Source of the DNA: Qipengyuania gaetbuli
GTDB taxonomy: Bacteria; Pseudomonadota; Alphaproteobacteria; Sphingomonadales; Sphingomonadaceae
DNA length: 64,000 nucleotides
Assembly (NCBI RefSeq): GCF_020524765.1
Contig: NZ_JAIVLR010000001.1
Coordinates: 558,001 to 622,000 of the forward strand
Direction of reading: 5' to 3'
The position numbers and the translations under genes are program-made. The notes below the pieces were generated by a model. That model had not been told where the DNA came from and did no database searches. It saw only the letters and a list, made by a program, of their open reading frames with translations. Positions 41,920-51,325 of this stretch are shown here, piece by piece; the first letter of the stretch is position 1, and the number at the start of each line of letters is the position of its first letter.

Positions 41920-42474
41920 ATGACAGGACGGGCGACAGGACAGGGTGATGCCGGAAGGCTGTATGACGAATTGCTCGTCACGCTGGTCCAGTCCGGCGAC
42001 CGCGCGGCCGGAGAACGGCTGGCGCGACGCTGGCAGCCCCGTCTTGCCCGGTCGGCGAGGCGCGTTTTGCGGAACGACGAGATGGCGTTGGTGGCAGTGC
42101 AGGACACGAGGATTTCGATCCTGCGCGGTATCGGCGGATTGCGCGAGCCGTCACGCTTTGCCCCTTGGGCTTTCGGCATCCTGCGGCGGCGGTGCATCGA
42201 CCGGATACGCAGCGCGCAAAACAGGCGGAGCTACGAGGCGACAGTCGAGCTGGAGCAGTCCCTTCCGGCGGTTGCCGACGAACGGGTTGCCATCGACCAG
42301 GCCTTTGCCGCGCTGTCGCCCGATCAGCGGCTCGCCGCACAACTTCACTTCGTCGAGGGCCTGACCCTCGCCGAGATCGCCGCCGTCCAGGACGTGCCCC
42401 TCGGCACGGCCAAGACCCGGCTGTTCCACGCCCGCCAGAAACTGAAGGCGGCTCTTGAAGGAGACGACACATGA
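41920..42474 (+). CDS. ECF-family RNA polymerase sigma factor
   Basis: Alternative sigma factor of 184 aa. Region 2 ('SARRVLRNDEMALVAVQDTRISIL', 'FAPWAFGILRRRCIDRIRS') and region 4 ('LSPDQRLAAQLHFVEGLTLAEIAAVQ', 'LGTAKTRLFHARQKLKAAL') are both complete. It is not one of the classical EcfG general-stress sigmas, as no phyR or nepR is near. Its stop overlaps the ATG of a DUF6768 membrane protein (ATGA), the place usually taken by an anti-sigma factor. A promoter resembling its own class lies just upstream. Confidence 0.88.
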   Translation: MTGRATGQGDAGRLYDELLVTLVQSGDRAAGERLARRWQPRLARSARRVLRNDEMALVAVQDTRISILRGIGGLREPSRFAPWAFGILRRRCIDRIRSAQNRRSYEATVELEQSLPAVADERVAIDQAFAALSPDQRLAAQLHFVEGLTLAEIAAVQDVPLGTAKTRLFHARQKLKAALEGDDT

Positions 42475-42851
42475 CCGACATCGACGACCGCATCCGCGGC
42501 GCGCTGGACGAGGACGACAGGGCCTTCCTTGCCTCGCTGGACGAAGGGCGGGGAATGTTCAGCCAGATCGGGGATGTCCTCACCGGCCCCTTGGGCGGAT
42601 GGTCGAAGCTCATCTTCGCCGTCGCTTTTGTGCTCGGGATTGCGCTGGTCTACTTCGCCTACCGCTTCTTCACCGCCACCGCGTTCGAGGATTCGGTATG
42701 GTGGGGTATCGTCACTCTGGGCGCGCTGCTGATGCAGGGCTTCATCAAGGAATGGTTCTATTCGCGAATGAACATGCTGAGCGTGCTGCGCGAGGTGAAG
42801 CGCCTGCAGGTACAGGTAGCGATGCTCGGCGAAGGCGCCCCTAGGGCCTGA
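42471..42851 (+). CDS. DUF6768 membrane protein, possible anti-sigma partner
   Basis: A 126-aa protein with a cytoplasmic acidic N-terminus ('DDRIRGALDEDDRAFLASLDEG'-type helix, about 1-42), two membrane helices (about 44-66 and 74-92), and a short basic C-terminal helix ('MLSVLREVKRLQVQVAML'). It has no zinc-binding anti-sigma motif. The overlap with the ECF sigma gene and the conserved pairing make it a candidate regulator of that sigma factor, but its biochemistry is unknown. Its last 11 nt overlap the end of the convergent L,D-transpeptidase gene. Confidence 0.83.
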   Translation: MTDIDDRIRGALDEDDRAFLASLDEGRGMFSQIGDVLTGPLGGWSKLIFAVAFVLGIALVYFAYRFFTATAFEDSVWWGIVTLGALLMQGFIKEWFYSRMNMLSVLREVKRLQVQVAMLGEGAPRA

Positions 42852-43362
42852 TTTCTATCGGCGTGCCGTCGGGGACCAGCGACCACAGCTCTGCAATTTC
42901 GCTATTCGACAGCGCGATGCAGCCATCGGTCCAGTCCCCCGGCACGCGCGCGTCGAACGGCAGGCCGTTGGGCTGGCCGTGAAGGAAGATCAGCCCACCC
43001 GGCGACCGGCCGCGCGCCTTGGCATATGCGCGGTCGGCTTCGTTGGGATAATCGACGTAAAGGCTGAGGTAGTAGCTCGACTGCTCGTTGCCGTAAGTGA
43101 TCGTATAGCGGCCTTCGGGCGTCTTCTCGTCGCCTTCGAAGCGCTTGTGACCGACCGGCTGGTCTCCGTATTGCAGGCCGCGATAGGTGCGGATCACCTT
43201 TCCGGCCTGATACACCCAGAGCGTGCGGTCCGACTTGTCGACCAGCAGGAAATCGGCCCGCTCCCCATCCTGCGCCTGCTGGGCACGCGCCTCGGGCACC
43301 ACTTGCGAACAAGCGGCCAGCGACAGAGCGGCAAGAAGAGGCAGGAGACGCATCGCGCGCAT
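42841..43362 (-). CDS. L,D-transpeptidase (YkuD family) lipoprotein
   Basis: Cell-wall enzyme or anchor, 173 aa. The N-terminus has a lipobox ('LSLAACS', Cys18). The YkuD domain (about 38-170) has 'LLVDKSDRTLWVYQAGK' and the catalytic histidine and cysteine in 'LIFLHGQPNGLP' and 'TDGCIALSNSEI'. It lacks a peptidoglycan-binding domain. L,D-transpeptidases form 3-3 crosslinks or attach lipoproteins. An ATG at 43353 is an alternative start. It is followed on the same strand, with an 11-nt tail overlap, by the convergent DUF6768 gene. Confidence 0.88.
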   Translation of the reverse strand: MRAMRLLPLLAALSLAACSQVVPEARAQQAQDGERADFLLVDKSDRTLWVYQAGKVIRTYRGLQYGDQPVGHKRFEGDEKTPEGRYTITYGNEQSSYYLSLYVDYPNEADRAYAKARGRSPGGLIFLHGQPNGLPFDARVPGDWTDGCIALSNSEIAELWSLVPDGTPIEIRP

Positions 43363-43381
43363 CCTGCCACCCGCTGCCTGA

Positions 43382-44671
43382 TCAGTCCATGAAGGGATCG
43401 CGCATCAGGATGGTATCGTCGCGTTCCGGGCTCGTGGAGACGAGCGACACCGGCGTTTCGATGAGTTCCTGGATGCGCTGGATGTACTTCACCGCATTGG
43501 CCGGCAGGTCCGCGAAGCTGCGCGCCTCGGCGGTCGATTCCTTCCAGCCGTCCATCGTTTCGTAGATCGGCTCGACTTCCGCCTGGTCGGCGGCATGGCT
43601 GGGCAGGTAGTCGTAGACATTGCCGCGCAGGCGATAGCCGGTGCAGATCTTCACCTCGTCGAGCCCGTCGAGCACGTCGATCTTGGTGAGCGCGATGCCG
43701 GTCACGCCGCTGATCGCGCAGCTCTGGCGTACGATTACCGCGTCGAACCAGCCGACCCGGCGCTGGCGGCCGGTGACAGTGCCGAATTCATGCCCGCGTT
43801 CGCCAATGCCCTTGCCGATGTCATCGGTCAGCTCGGTCGGGAACGGGCCGCTGCCGACGCGGGTGGTGTAGGCCTTGACGATGCCCAGCACGTAGCCGGT
43901 CGCATTGGGGCCGAGGCCGCTGCCGGCTGCCGCCGTACCGCTGACCGTGTTCGAGCTGGTCACGAAGGGATAGGTGCCGTGATCGATGTCGAGCAGGACG
44001 CCCTGCGCACCTTCGAACAGGATTTTCGCGCCCGCCTTGCGGACCTTCTTCAGGCGTTTCCACACCGGCTGGGCGAACTTCAGCACGAAGGGCGCGATTT
44101 CGCGCAGGTCGTTCAGCAGGCGCTCGCGGTCGACCGGGGGTTCGTTGAAACCGGCGCGCAGTGCGTCATGGTGCGCGCACAGGCGGTCGAGCTGCGGCTC
44201 GAGGCTGTCGAGATGCGCGAGGTCGCACACGCGAATCGCGCGGCGGCCGACCTTGTCCTCGTAGGCCGGGCCGATGCCGCGACCCGTGGTGCCGATCTTG
44301 CCCGAGCCGGCAGCGGTTTCGCGCAGGCCGTCGAGATCGCGGTGGATCGGCAGGATCAGCGGGCAATTGTCGGCGACGGCGAGATTGTCGGGATTGATGT
44401 CGACACCCTGGCCTTCGATCTTCTCGACTTCGGCCTTGAGTGCCCAGGGGTCCAGCACCACGCCATTGCCGATGATCGACAGCGTACCCGACACGATGCC
44501 CGAGGGCAGCAGCGACAGCTTGAAGACGTTCCCGTCGATGACCAGCGTATGGCCGGCATTGTGGCCGCCCTGGAAACGGACGACGGCGTCGGCGCGGCTG
44601 GCGAGCCAGTCGACGATCTTGCCCTTGCCCTCATCGCCCCACTGGGCGCCGATCACGGTTACGTTGGCCAT
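43382..44671 (-). CDS. purA: Adenylosuccinate synthetase
   Basis: GTP-dependent conversion of IMP and aspartate to adenylosuccinate. The 429-aa protein has the N-terminal catalytic motif '[17 protein letters not shown]' (8-24), '[12 protein letters not shown]', '[18 protein letters not shown]' and '[20 protein letters not shown]'-type loop. The ATG at 44671 gives the family N-terminus MANVTVIG; an upstream ATG at 44704 adds eleven residues. It is separate from the L,D-transpeptidase by 19 nt on the same strand and divergent from the esterase gene. Confidence 0.95.
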   Translation of the reverse strand: MANVTVIGAQWGDEGKGKIVDWLASRADAVVRFQGGHNAGHTLVIDGNVFKLSLLPSGIVSGTLSIIGNGVVLDPWALKAEVEKIEGQGVDINPDNLAVADNCPLILPIHRDLDGLRETAAGSGKIGTTGRGIGPAYEDKVGRRAIRVCDLAHLDSLEPQLDRLCAHHDALRAGFNEPPVDRERLLNDLREIAPFVLKFAQPVWKRLKKVRKAGAKILFEGAQGVLLDIDHGTYPFVTSSNTVSGTAAAGSGLGPNATGYVLGIVKAYTTRVGSGPFPTELTDDIGKGIGERGHEFGTVTGRQRRVGWFDAVIVRQSCAISGVTGIALTKIDVLDGLDEVKICTGYRLRGNVYDYLPSHAADQAEVEPIYETMDGWKESTAEARSFADLPANAVKYIQRIQELIETPVSLVSTSPERDDTILMRDPFMD

Positions 44672-44786
44672 ATGCGGAAAAACCTGCTCGTCAGGGTGAC
44701 ACAAACGCGTGCGCGCCTAGGCCTTCGAAGGCGCGAGGGCAAGCAAACTGTCGCGACAATCGGCGACAATTCGCGACTGGAAAATT

Positions 44787-44802
44787 AACACCTTCTGGTG
44801 TT
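44787..44802. promoter_or_regulatory. Small inverted repeat upstream of the esterase gene
   Basis: AACACC-TTCT-GGTGTT is a perfect 6-bp repeat in the gap between divergent purA and the esterase gene, 39 nt before the esterase start. It could be an operator or a short hairpin. Confidence 0.25.
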
Positions 44803-44840
44803 CCTTCCCGACTGCGATCCCGGTGAAAAGGAATTTCGCC

Positions 44841-45704
44841 ATGAAGAAGCCAGTCGTTGCCGCCGTCCTTGCCACGGCGCTTGCAAGCGGAAGCGTGATT
44901 GCAAATTCCGCAGAGCGTCGCTCACCCCCACCTGTCGAGCTGTCGTTCGGCAGCGAAAAGTTGCAGCGCGTGGATGTCTGGGCGGGCCAATCCAAGAGCG
45001 CGCCACTGGTCGTCTTCGTCCATGGCGGCGGGTGGAAGCGAGGCGACAAGTCGATGATGAAGGGTTCGGCCAAGCTTTCCCACTGGCAGGAACAGGGCTA
45101 TGCGGTCGCTTCCGTGAACTACCGGCTCGTGCCCGCTGCGACTGTCGAACAGCAGGCGCAGGACGTGGCCGATGCAGTCGCCCTGCTCAAGCGCGAGGCC
45201 GGCCGCCTCGGCTACGATGCAAGCCGCATCGTCCTCGTCGGACATAGCGCCGGGGCGCATCTCGTTGCCCTGGTCGGCACCGATCCGGCCTATTTGCGCA
45301 AGGCGGGCCTCGGGTACAGCGACATCGACGGCATTATCCCGCTGGACGGTGCAGCATACGACGTGCCGGCCCAGATGGACGAGAACGCGCGCCTGATGGG
45401 CGACACCTACGAACAAGCCTTCGGAACCGATCCCGAGCGGCAAAAAGCCCTTTCGCCTACCTTCCATGCGGCTGCGCCCAATGCGCCGTCCTTCCTCATC
45501 CTGCATGTCCAGCGCCGCGACGGGACGCAGCAATCCCGCGGACTGGCGCGGGCGCTCCAAGGGGCGGGGACGCAAGCGAGCGTGGAAGCGGTCGATGGGC
45601 GCGGCCTGCGGGGGCATGCCGAAATCAATCGCAAGCTGGGCGAGCCGGACTATCCCGCGACGGCCTTGGTCGATCGCTACCTGGCCGCCCGTTTCGGCAC
45701 CTAG
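44841..45704 (+). CDS. Alpha/beta hydrolase, carboxylesterase/lipase type, secreted
   Basis: Predicted exported esterase of 287 aa. A signal peptide (about 1-22, Ala-rich) precedes 'VFVHGGGWKRGD' (HGGG oxyanion motif), the nucleophile Ser in 'VLVGHSAGAHLVAL' and a C-terminal histidine in 'LRGHAEIN'; the aspartate is probably in the Asp-rich 'SFLILHVQRRDGT' segment. It belongs to the hormone-sensitive-lipase-like group. ATG 44841 follows AAGGA; a further ATG at 44823 is less well placed. The natural substrate is unknown. It precedes trhO by 33 nt. Confidence 0.87.
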   Translation: MKKPVVAAVLATALASGSVIANSAERRSPPPVELSFGSEKLQRVDVWAGQSKSAPLVVFVHGGGWKRGDKSMMKGSAKLSHWQEQGYAVASVNYRLVPAATVEQQAQDVADAVALLKREAGRLGYDASRIVLVGHSAGAHLVALVGTDPAYLRKAGLGYSDIDGIIPLDGAAYDVPAQMDENARLMGDTYEQAFGTDPERQKALSPTFHAAAPNAPSFLILHVQRRDGTQQSRGLARALQGAGTQASVEAVDGRGLRGHAEINRKLGEPDYPATALVDRYLAARFGT

Positions 45705-45737
45705 CCGCGCAAGGGAAGGACTGCTAACGGGCGCGCC

Positions 45738-46691
45738 GTGACCGACCACCCGCCCGTCCGCATCGCCGCACTCTACCATTTCACGCGGTTCGACGACCCT
45801 GCGTCGCTGCGCGCGCCGCTGCAGGCGCTTTGCGAGGAACAGGGCGTGCGCGGCACGCTGCTCTTGGCGGGCGAAGGGATCAACGGGACCATCGCAGGCA
45901 GCGACGAGGGCATCCAGGCGATGCTCGACCATATCCGCGCCCTGCCCGGCTGCGCCGACCTCGAAGTGAAGGAATCGCGGGCGGAGAAGATGCCCTTCTA
46001 CCGCAGCAAGGTGCGGCTGAAGAAAGAGATCGTGACCATGGGCCAGCCGGACCTCGATCCGGTGGATGGCGTCGGAACCTACGTGGCGCCGGAGGACTGG
46101 AACGCGCTGATTTCGGACCCCGACACGATTCTGATCGACACGCGCAACGACTACGAGGTGCAGATCGGCACGTTCGAAGGCGCGATCGACCCTGAAACGA
46201 AGAGCTTCCGCGAATTTCCGGAGTGGTTCCGCGCCAAGCGCGCCGAATTCGAGGCAGAAGGCAAGACGCCGCGCATCGCCATGTTCTGCACCGGCGGCAT
46301 CCGCTGCGAGAAGTCGACCGCCTTCGTGAAGGCCGAGGGACTGGACGAGGTCTATCACCTCAAGGGCGGCATCCTCAAATACCTCGAGGACATCCCCAAA
46401 GAAGAGAGCCTGTGGCGCGGCGAATGCTTCGTTTTCGACGAGCGCGTCAGCGTGAAGCACGGCCTCGAGGTGGGCGAGCACAGCCTGTGCCGGGCCTGCC
46501 GGATGCCCCTTTCGGAATCGGACAAGGCCCGCGACACCTTTGTCGAAGGCGTGTCCTGCCACCACTGCCATGCCGACCGAACCGACGAGCAGCGCGCCCG
46601 CTATGCGGAGCGGCACCGCCAGTCGAAGCTCGCCCGCCAGCGGGGCGAGGCCCATGTCGGGCGCAAGCTGGAGCCGCGCGGTGATGGCTGA
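45738..46691 (+). CDS. trhO: tRNA uridine-34 hydroxylase TrhO (rhodanese-related)
   Basis: Hydroxylates U34 of tRNA, the first step toward 5-carboxymethoxyuridine. The 317-aa product has an N-terminal ferredoxin-like domain, the rhodanese domain with the catalytic Cys184 in '[12 protein letters not shown]', and a C-terminal zinc-like cluster ('CRACRMPLS', '[10 protein letters not shown]'). The start is GTG at 45738 (VTDHPP), with no ATG before the first strand. Its last 8 nt overlap the GST start. The tRNA-Val(UAC) and tRNA-Thr(UGU) in this window have U34 and are plausible substrates. Confidence 0.9.
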   Translation: MTDHPPVRIAALYHFTRFDDPASLRAPLQALCEEQGVRGTLLLAGEGINGTIAGSDEGIQAMLDHIRALPGCADLEVKESRAEKMPFYRSKVRLKKEIVTMGQPDLDPVDGVGTYVAPEDWNALISDPDTILIDTRNDYEVQIGTFEGAIDPETKSFREFPEWFRAKRAEFEAEGKTPRIAMFCTGGIRCEKSTAFVKAEGLDEVYHLKGGILKYLEDIPKEESLWRGECFVFDERVSVKHGLEVGEHSLCRACRMPLSESDKARDTFVEGVSCHHCHADRTDEQRARYAERHRQSKLARQRGEAHVGRKLEPRGDG

Positions 46692-47295
46692 GGCCGTCCT
46701 CTACAGCTTCCGCCGCTGCCCCTATGCGATGCGGGCGCGCATGGCGCTCAAGATCAGCGACGCAAAATACCAACACCGCGAGGTGGTGCTACGCGACAAG
46801 CCTGCGGCCATGCTTGAAGCTTCGCCCAAGGGCACTGTGCCGGTGCTGGTCCTGCCGGATGGATCGGTGTTCGAGGAAAGCCTCGAGATCATGCACTGGG
46901 CGCTCGCGCAGGACGACCCCGAAGGCTGGCTGGACCGCAAGGACGACGATCTCGTCGCGGCCAATGACGGGCCGTTCAAGCACGGCCTCGACCGTTACAA
47001 GTACCATACGCGCTACGAGGACGTGGATTCCGAAGCGCACCGCGAGCTTTGCATCGCCCACGTCGCCCGGCTGGAGGAGCGGCTGGCGGACCAGCCCTTC
47101 CTGTCAGGGCAGGCGCGTGGTTTTACCGATATCGCGATTTTCCCCTTCGTGCGGCAGTTCGCCAATCACGACGCTGGGCGGTTCGAGGTAGAGAACCTGC
47201 CCCGCACCCGCGCGTGGCTCGACGGCCTCACCGGATCGGAGCTGTTTGCAGCGATCATGGCCAAGTTCCCGAAGTGGGAGCCTGGCGAGGCCTAA
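46684..47295 (+). CDS. Glutathione S-transferase family protein
   Basis: Thioredoxin-fold plus all-helical protein of 203 aa. The N-terminal active region is '[15 protein letters not shown]' with Cys12-Pro-Tyr, more like glutaredoxin-2 or omega-class GSTs than the tyrosine/serine classes, followed by '[14 protein letters not shown]' (cis-Pro) and the C-terminal helices ('[19 protein letters not shown]'). Such proteins may reduce mixed disulfides. The ATG at 46684 overlaps the trhO stop by 8 nt. Its 3' end overlaps the hisZ stop by 4 nt on the opposite strand. Confidence 0.88.
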   Translation: MAEAVLYSFRRCPYAMRARMALKISDAKYQHREVVLRDKPAAMLEASPKGTVPVLVLPDGSVFEESLEIMHWALAQDDPEGWLDRKDDDLVAANDGPFKHGLDRYKYHTRYEDVDSEAHRELCIAHVARLEERLADQPFLSGQARGFTDIAIFPFVRQFANHDAGRFEVENLPRTRAWLDGLTGSELFAAIMAKFPKWEPGEA

Positions 47296-48404
47296 AGCGG
47301 GGTCGCCTCGCCGCTGCGCAGGCTGTGCGTGCAGCCCAGCGCCTGCGGCTCTTCCTCGCCCGTCACCGCAGCGACCGTCCGCCAGCCGTCGGAACGAAGG
47401 CGGCGAGCTGCTGCACGGTCGTGATCGAGCGGCAGGAATACGGCCTTGCGCATATCGGTAGTTGGCGCGCCCAGCGCTTCGAGGATCGGCTCCATGTAGA
47501 GCGAGAAGCCCGTTGCCGCCTCCTCGCTGCCCTTGATGGCATAGGTGCCGCCGCGGCCTAGCGCGCCGCGTGCATTGTCGGCGTGCAGCGTGAAGCCGAA
47601 CCAGCTCTGGTAGCCGAAGCCGTGGCGTTCAGAAGGATCGAGCGTCAGACGCACGCGATCGCCCAGTGTCGCGGCGACTTCGCGCAGCGCCGAGGTCCGG
47701 CTGGCGAGCACACCGCCGGCGTCCAGCGCAGACAGCTTGTCGAGCGCCTGCTCGAACGGACCCGCGGCATAGATCAGCGGCAGGTAAGCTTCGCCGCCTG
47801 CCGCTTTCAGTCCGGCTGCATCCTTCATGTCGAGTTCGCGGCGAACCGCTTCGCGCTGTTCGGGAGCGAGCGGGAGCGCCTCCTCGCTCAGCGTATCGAC
47901 GAGGTCGGGCATGGTGAGATCGACCGACAGGCCGGTGACGCCAGCCGCCTCAAGCGCGTCGAGCGCAACGGCAACTGCCTCGGCCGCGGCCGCGACGCTA
48001 TCGCTGCCCACGAGTTCCGCGCCCAGTTGCAGGCGCTGACGTGCAGGATCGAGCTGGTCTGCCTTGATCGTCGCGACCTCGCCCGCATAGCACAGGCGCA
48101 GCGGGCGCGGCGCTTCGCGCAGCGAGGTGGCCGCGATGCGACCGACCTGCACGGTCATGTCGCTGCGCAGGGCCAGCGTGCGCAGGCTTTCCGGGTCGGT
48201 GAAGCGCACCATCCGGCGTGTCGCCACGCCTTCCATCCGGCCTGCCAGCGAATGCTCGAACTCCACCAGCGGCGGGCGCACGCGGTCGTAACCATGGGCG
48301 TCCATCGCGCCGAGGATTTCGCGCATGGCGCGCGTTATCGCTGCGGCGCGCGCAGGCAGGGCGTCTTCGAGGCCGACTGGCAGGAGATCGTCTGGATGGG
48401 TCAT
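47292..48404 (-). CDS. hisZ: ATP phosphoribosyltransferase regulatory subunit HisZ
   Basis: HisRS paralogue needed by short-form HisG to catalyse the first histidine step. The 370-aa product starts 'MTHPDDLLPVGLEDALP' and has class-II synthetase motifs ('RPPLVEFEHSL', 'TLALRSDMTVQVGRIA', 'GAELVGSD') but lacks the histidine-binding and adenylation residues of HisRS. It is the third gene of serC-serA-hisZ, 26 nt after serA, while hisG is not in the window. ATG 48404 is preferred to an upstream ATG at 48476 that lies inside serA. Confidence 0.9.
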   Translation of the reverse strand: MTHPDDLLPVGLEDALPARAAAITRAMREILGAMDAHGYDRVRPPLVEFEHSLAGRMEGVATRRMVRFTDPESLRTLALRSDMTVQVGRIAATSLREAPRPLRLCYAGEVATIKADQLDPARQRLQLGAELVGSDSVAAAAEAVAVALDALEAAGVTGLSVDLTMPDLVDTLSEEALPLAPEQREAVRRELDMKDAAGLKAAGGEAYLPLIYAAGPFEQALDKLSALDAGGVLASRTSALREVAATLGDRVRLTLDPSERHGFGYQSWFGFTLHADNARGALGRGGTYAIKGSEEAATGFSLYMEPILEALGAPTTDMRKAVFLPLDHDRAAARRLRSDGWRTVAAVTGEEEPQALGCTHSLRSGEATPL

Positions 48405-48430
48405 CGCGCCGCCCCCTGCCCTATCGCGTC

Positions 48431-50014
48431 TCAGAATTCCAGCGGGATAACGGTCTTCACGCCTTCCAGCGCGCAAGCCGCCTTGACCACATCCTGCGGG
48501 ATCGGCTGGTCGACACTGAGCAGCAGCACCGCTTCCCCGCCCGCTTCGCGGCGGCCGAGGTTGAAGGTGCCGATGTTGATGCCGCTTTCACCCAACAGCG
48601 AACCGATACGGCCGATGAAGCCCGGCGCGTCCTGGTTGACGATGTAGAGCATGTGCCCGTCGAGCTCGGCTTCGATGCGCACGCCGAAAATCTCGACGAG
48701 ACGCGGCGCTTCCGCACCGAACAGCGTGCCTGCAACCGAACGGTCGCCCGCATCGGTTCCGACCGTCACGCGCAGGAGGGTGTTGTACGCGCCTTCCTTC
48801 TCGTGCCGGATCGAACGGATATCGAGGCCGCGTTCCTTCGCGAGGAAGGGCGCATTGACCATGTTCACCGTGTCCGAATACTGGCGCATCAGCCCTGCCA
48901 GCACCGCGCCTTCGATCGGCTTGCCCGACAGTTCTGCCGCCGCGCCTTCACGCTCGATGCTGATCTTGGTGAGGTTGCCATGCGCAAGCTGCCCGACGAG
49001 GCTGCCGAGGTTCTCGGCAAGGCCCATGTAGGGCTTGAGCTTGGGCGCTTCTTCCGCGCTGAGGCTCGGCATGTTGAGAGCGTTGGTGACGCCTCCGTTG
49101 ACGAGGAAATCGGCCATCTGCTCTGCCACTTGCAGCGCGACATTGACCTGCGCTTCGGTCGTGCTGGCGCCGAGGTGCGGGGTGCAGATGAAGTTGGGCT
49201 TGCCGAACAGCGGGCTCTCGTTGGCCGGTTCGGTCTGGAACACGTCGAGCGCCGCACCTGCTACCTGGCCGCTGTCGAGTGCATCGGCGAGCGCGTCTTC
49301 GTCGATCAGGCCGCCGCGCGCGCAGTTGACGATGCGCACGCCTTTCTTCGTCTTGGCGAGGTTTTCACGGCTGAGGATGTTGCGCGTCTCGTCGGTCAGC
49401 GGCGTGTGCAGCGTAATGAAGTCGGCACGCGCCAGGAGCGTGTCGAGGTCGACCTTCTCGACCCCGATCTCGATGGCGCGTTCGGGCGTGAGGAAGGGGT
49501 CGAAAGCGACGACCTTCATCTTCAGGCCAAGCGCGCGGCTGGCGACGATCGAGCCGATGTTGCCGGCACCGATCAGGCCCAGCGTCTTGCCGGTCACCTC
49601 AACGCCCATGAAATCGTTCTTCGGCCATTCACCGGCCTGCGTGCGGCGGTCGGCAGCAGGGATCTGGCGGGCCAGCGCCATGATCATCGCGATGGCGTGT
49701 TCGGCCGTGGTGATCGAGTTACCGAAGGGCGTGTTCATCACGACCACGCCCTTGCCGCTGGCATAGGGAATATCGACGTTGTCGACGCCGATCCCGGCGC
49801 GGCCCACGACCTTGAGATTGGTCGCGGCATCGAGGATTTCGGGCGTGACCTTGGTCGCCGAACGGATGGCGAGGCCATCGTACTGGCCGATCACGGCCTT
49901 GAGTTCATCGGGCGTCATGCCCGGCTTCACGTCGACGTCGCAGCCACGCTCTTCGAAAATGCGGGCGGCATTCGGGTCCATCTTGTCGCTGATGAGGACT
50001 TTGGGTTTGCTCAT
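48431..50014 (-). CDS. serA: D-3-phosphoglycerate dehydrogenase
   Basis: First enzyme of serine synthesis from glycolysis, NAD-dependent. The 527-aa protein has the substrate domain, the NAD-binding 'GLIGAGNIGSIVASRA' (about 147-162), catalytic Arg in 'NCARGGLIDEDAL' and His in 'TPHLGASTTEAQ', then an intervening ASB domain and a C-terminal ACT domain ('NQDAPGFIGRIGSLLGESGIN') for serine feedback. It lies 90 nt after serC, with a GC hairpin between them, and before hisZ; all are likely under the serC leader RNA. Confidence 0.94.
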   Translation of the reverse strand: MSKPKVLISDKMDPNAARIFEERGCDVDVKPGMTPDELKAVIGQYDGLAIRSATKVTPEILDAATNLKVVGRAGIGVDNVDIPYASGKGVVVMNTPFGNSITTAEHAIAMIMALARQIPAADRRTQAGEWPKNDFMGVEVTGKTLGLIGAGNIGSIVASRALGLKMKVVAFDPFLTPERAIEIGVEKVDLDTLLARADFITLHTPLTDETRNILSRENLAKTKKGVRIVNCARGGLIDEDALADALDSGQVAGAALDVFQTEPANESPLFGKPNFICTPHLGASTTEAQVNVALQVAEQMADFLVNGGVTNALNMPSLSAEEAPKLKPYMGLAENLGSLVGQLAHGNLTKISIEREGAAAELSGKPIEGAVLAGLMRQYSDTVNMVNAPFLAKERGLDIRSIRHEKEGAYNTLLRVTVGTDAGDRSVAGTLFGAEAPRLVEIFGVRIEAELDGHMLYIVNQDAPGFIGRIGSLLGESGINIGTFNLGRREAGGEAVLLLSVDQPIPQDVVKAACALEGVKTVIPLEF

Positions 50015-50076
50015 GACGGAATATTCCTGTCGTTCTCCCGGCGATCGGCCGGGGCATTGATATTGTGAGGGGAGGC

Positions 50077-50097
50077 GGCGGCCCTCAGGGGGCCGCC
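50077..50097 (-). promoter_or_regulatory. Intercistronic hairpin between serC and serA
   Basis: GGCGGCCC (50077-50084) and GGGCCGCC (50090-50097) form a perfect 8-bp stem with a 5-nt loop, in the 90-nt gap. There is no T-run, so it is more likely an mRNA stabiliser or partial attenuator than a full terminator. Confidence 0.45.
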
Positions 50098-50104
50098 AGC
50101 CGGA

Positions 50105-51262
50105 TCAGCCGTTCTTGACCTGCTCGTAGGCCCATTCGATCCACGGCAGGAGACGCTTCAGGTCTTCCTGTTCGACCGTGCCGCCGCACCAGATGCGCAA
50201 GCTCGGCGGGGCATCGCGATAGCCGTTGAAGTCGTAACCGACGTCGCGATCTTCGAGCAACTTGACAATCTTCTTCGGAACGCCCGCCTTGTCCTCGTCG
50301 GACAGGCTTTCGTACCAGTCGCCCTGGAAGACGAAGCACACGCCGGTGTTGGTCTGCTTGGCAGGGTCCGAGACCATGTTGCGCAGCCACGGGGTCGCCT
50401 CGATCCAGTCCTTGACGATCTTGGCGTTGGCATCGGCGCGTTCGAACATGGCCTTGCGGCCGCCGAGCGCCTGCGCCCATTCGAGCGCGTCGATGTAGTC
50501 TTCGGTCGCCAGCATCGAGGGCGTGTTGATCGTCTCGCCGCGGAAGATGCCTTCGTTGATCTTGCCGCCCTTCTTGAGACGGAAGAGCTTGGGCAGCGGC
50601 CATTCCGGATCATATTCCTCGATCCGGTTTACTGCCTTGGGGCTGAGGATGAGCATGCCGTGCTGGGCTTCCGAGCCCATCACCTTCTGCCAGCTGTAGG
50701 TCGTGGCATCGAGCTTGGCCCAGTCCATCTCCATCGCGAAGACGGCGCTGGTGGCGTCGTTGATGGTCACGCCTTCGCGGCCTTCGGCCAGCCAGTCGGT
50801 GTTCGGGATCTTGGCGCCCGAGGTGGTGCCGTTCCAGGTGAAGACGACGTCATTGTCCTGCGGGATCGACGCGAGGTCGGGGATTTCGCCGTAATCGGCG
50901 TCGAGCGTGGTCAGCTTGGGCAGCTTGAGCTGCTTGACCGCATCCTGGATCCAGACATTGCCGAAGCTTTCCCATGCCGCGACCGTGGCCGGGCGGTCGG
51001 GACGCAGCATCGTCCACATGGCGCATTCCAGCGCGCCGGTGTCCGAGGCGGGCATGATGCCGACCAGGTAATCCTCGGGCACGCCGAGCATCTCCTTCGA
51101 CAGGTCGATGGCATATTTCAGCCGCGACTTGCCGAGGGCGCTGCGATGCGAGCGACCGAGCGATTCGGTTTTGAGGTTGGAAGCCGACCAGCCGAGATGC
51201 TTGGCGGTCGGACCCGACGAAAAGAAAGGGCGCTCAGGCTTGAGCGTCGGTTCGGCAGTCAT
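50105..51262 (-). CDS. serC: Phosphoserine aminotransferase
   Basis: Converts 3-phosphohydroxypyruvate to phosphoserine with glutamate and PLP. The 385-aa protein is of the longer alphaproteobacterial type, beginning 'LKPERPFFSSGPTAKHLG'; 'FTWNGTTSGAKIPN' and 'INDATSAVFAMEMDW' are PLP-contact regions and 'YSWQKVMGSEAQHGML' holds the PLP lysine. ATG 51262 is preferred, because GGAGAG lies 5 nt upstream inside the candidate leader hairpin; the frame is open to 51364 but that part is leader RNA. It is first in serC-serA-hisZ. Confidence 0.94.
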   Translation of the reverse strand: MTAEPTLKPERPFFSSGPTAKHLGWSASNLKTESLGRSHRSALGKSRLKYAIDLSKEMLGVPEDYLVGIMPASDTGALECAMWTMLRPDRPATVAAWESFGNVWIQDAVKQLKLPKLTTLDADYGEIPDLASIPQDNDVVFTWNGTTSGAKIPNTDWLAEGREGVTINDATSAVFAMEMDWAKLDATTYSWQKVMGSEAQHGMLILSPKAVNRIEEYDPEWPLPKLFRLKKGGKINEGIFRGETINTPSMLATEDYIDALEWAQALGGRKAMFERADANAKIVKDWIEATPWLRNMVSDPAKQTNTGVCFVFQGDWYESLSDEDKAGVPKKIVKLLEDRDVGYDFNGYRDAPPSLRIWCGGTVEQEDLKRLLPWIEWAYEQVKNG

Positions 51263-51325
51263 GTATTCTCTCCTTGCAGAGAGCACGCGCGGCGTTGGGA
51301 CCGCGTGGCCCACTGTCGGCAATAA
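51263..51325 (-). ncRNA. Candidate serC leader RNA (cis-regulatory)
   Basis: On the minus strand the region before serC folds into two hairpins. The first is GGGCC-ACGC-GGUCC (51297-51311). The second is CUCUCU-GCAA-GGAGAG (51268-51283), a 6-bp stem with a GNRA tetraloop in which the 3' arm is the serC ribosome binding site, 5 nt from the ATG. The Rfam 'serC leader' family, described in alphaproteobacteria upstream of serC-serA, has a final stem overlapping the ribosome binding site, and location, gene order and architecture all agree. A TTGACT box near 51340-51345 could be the promoter. The ligand or trigger is unknown. Confidence 0.72.

Noticed and set aside
48218-50068. Long plus-strand frame opposite serA and hisZ
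   Set aside because: Antisense shadow: it spans two real genes and has no conserved domain.
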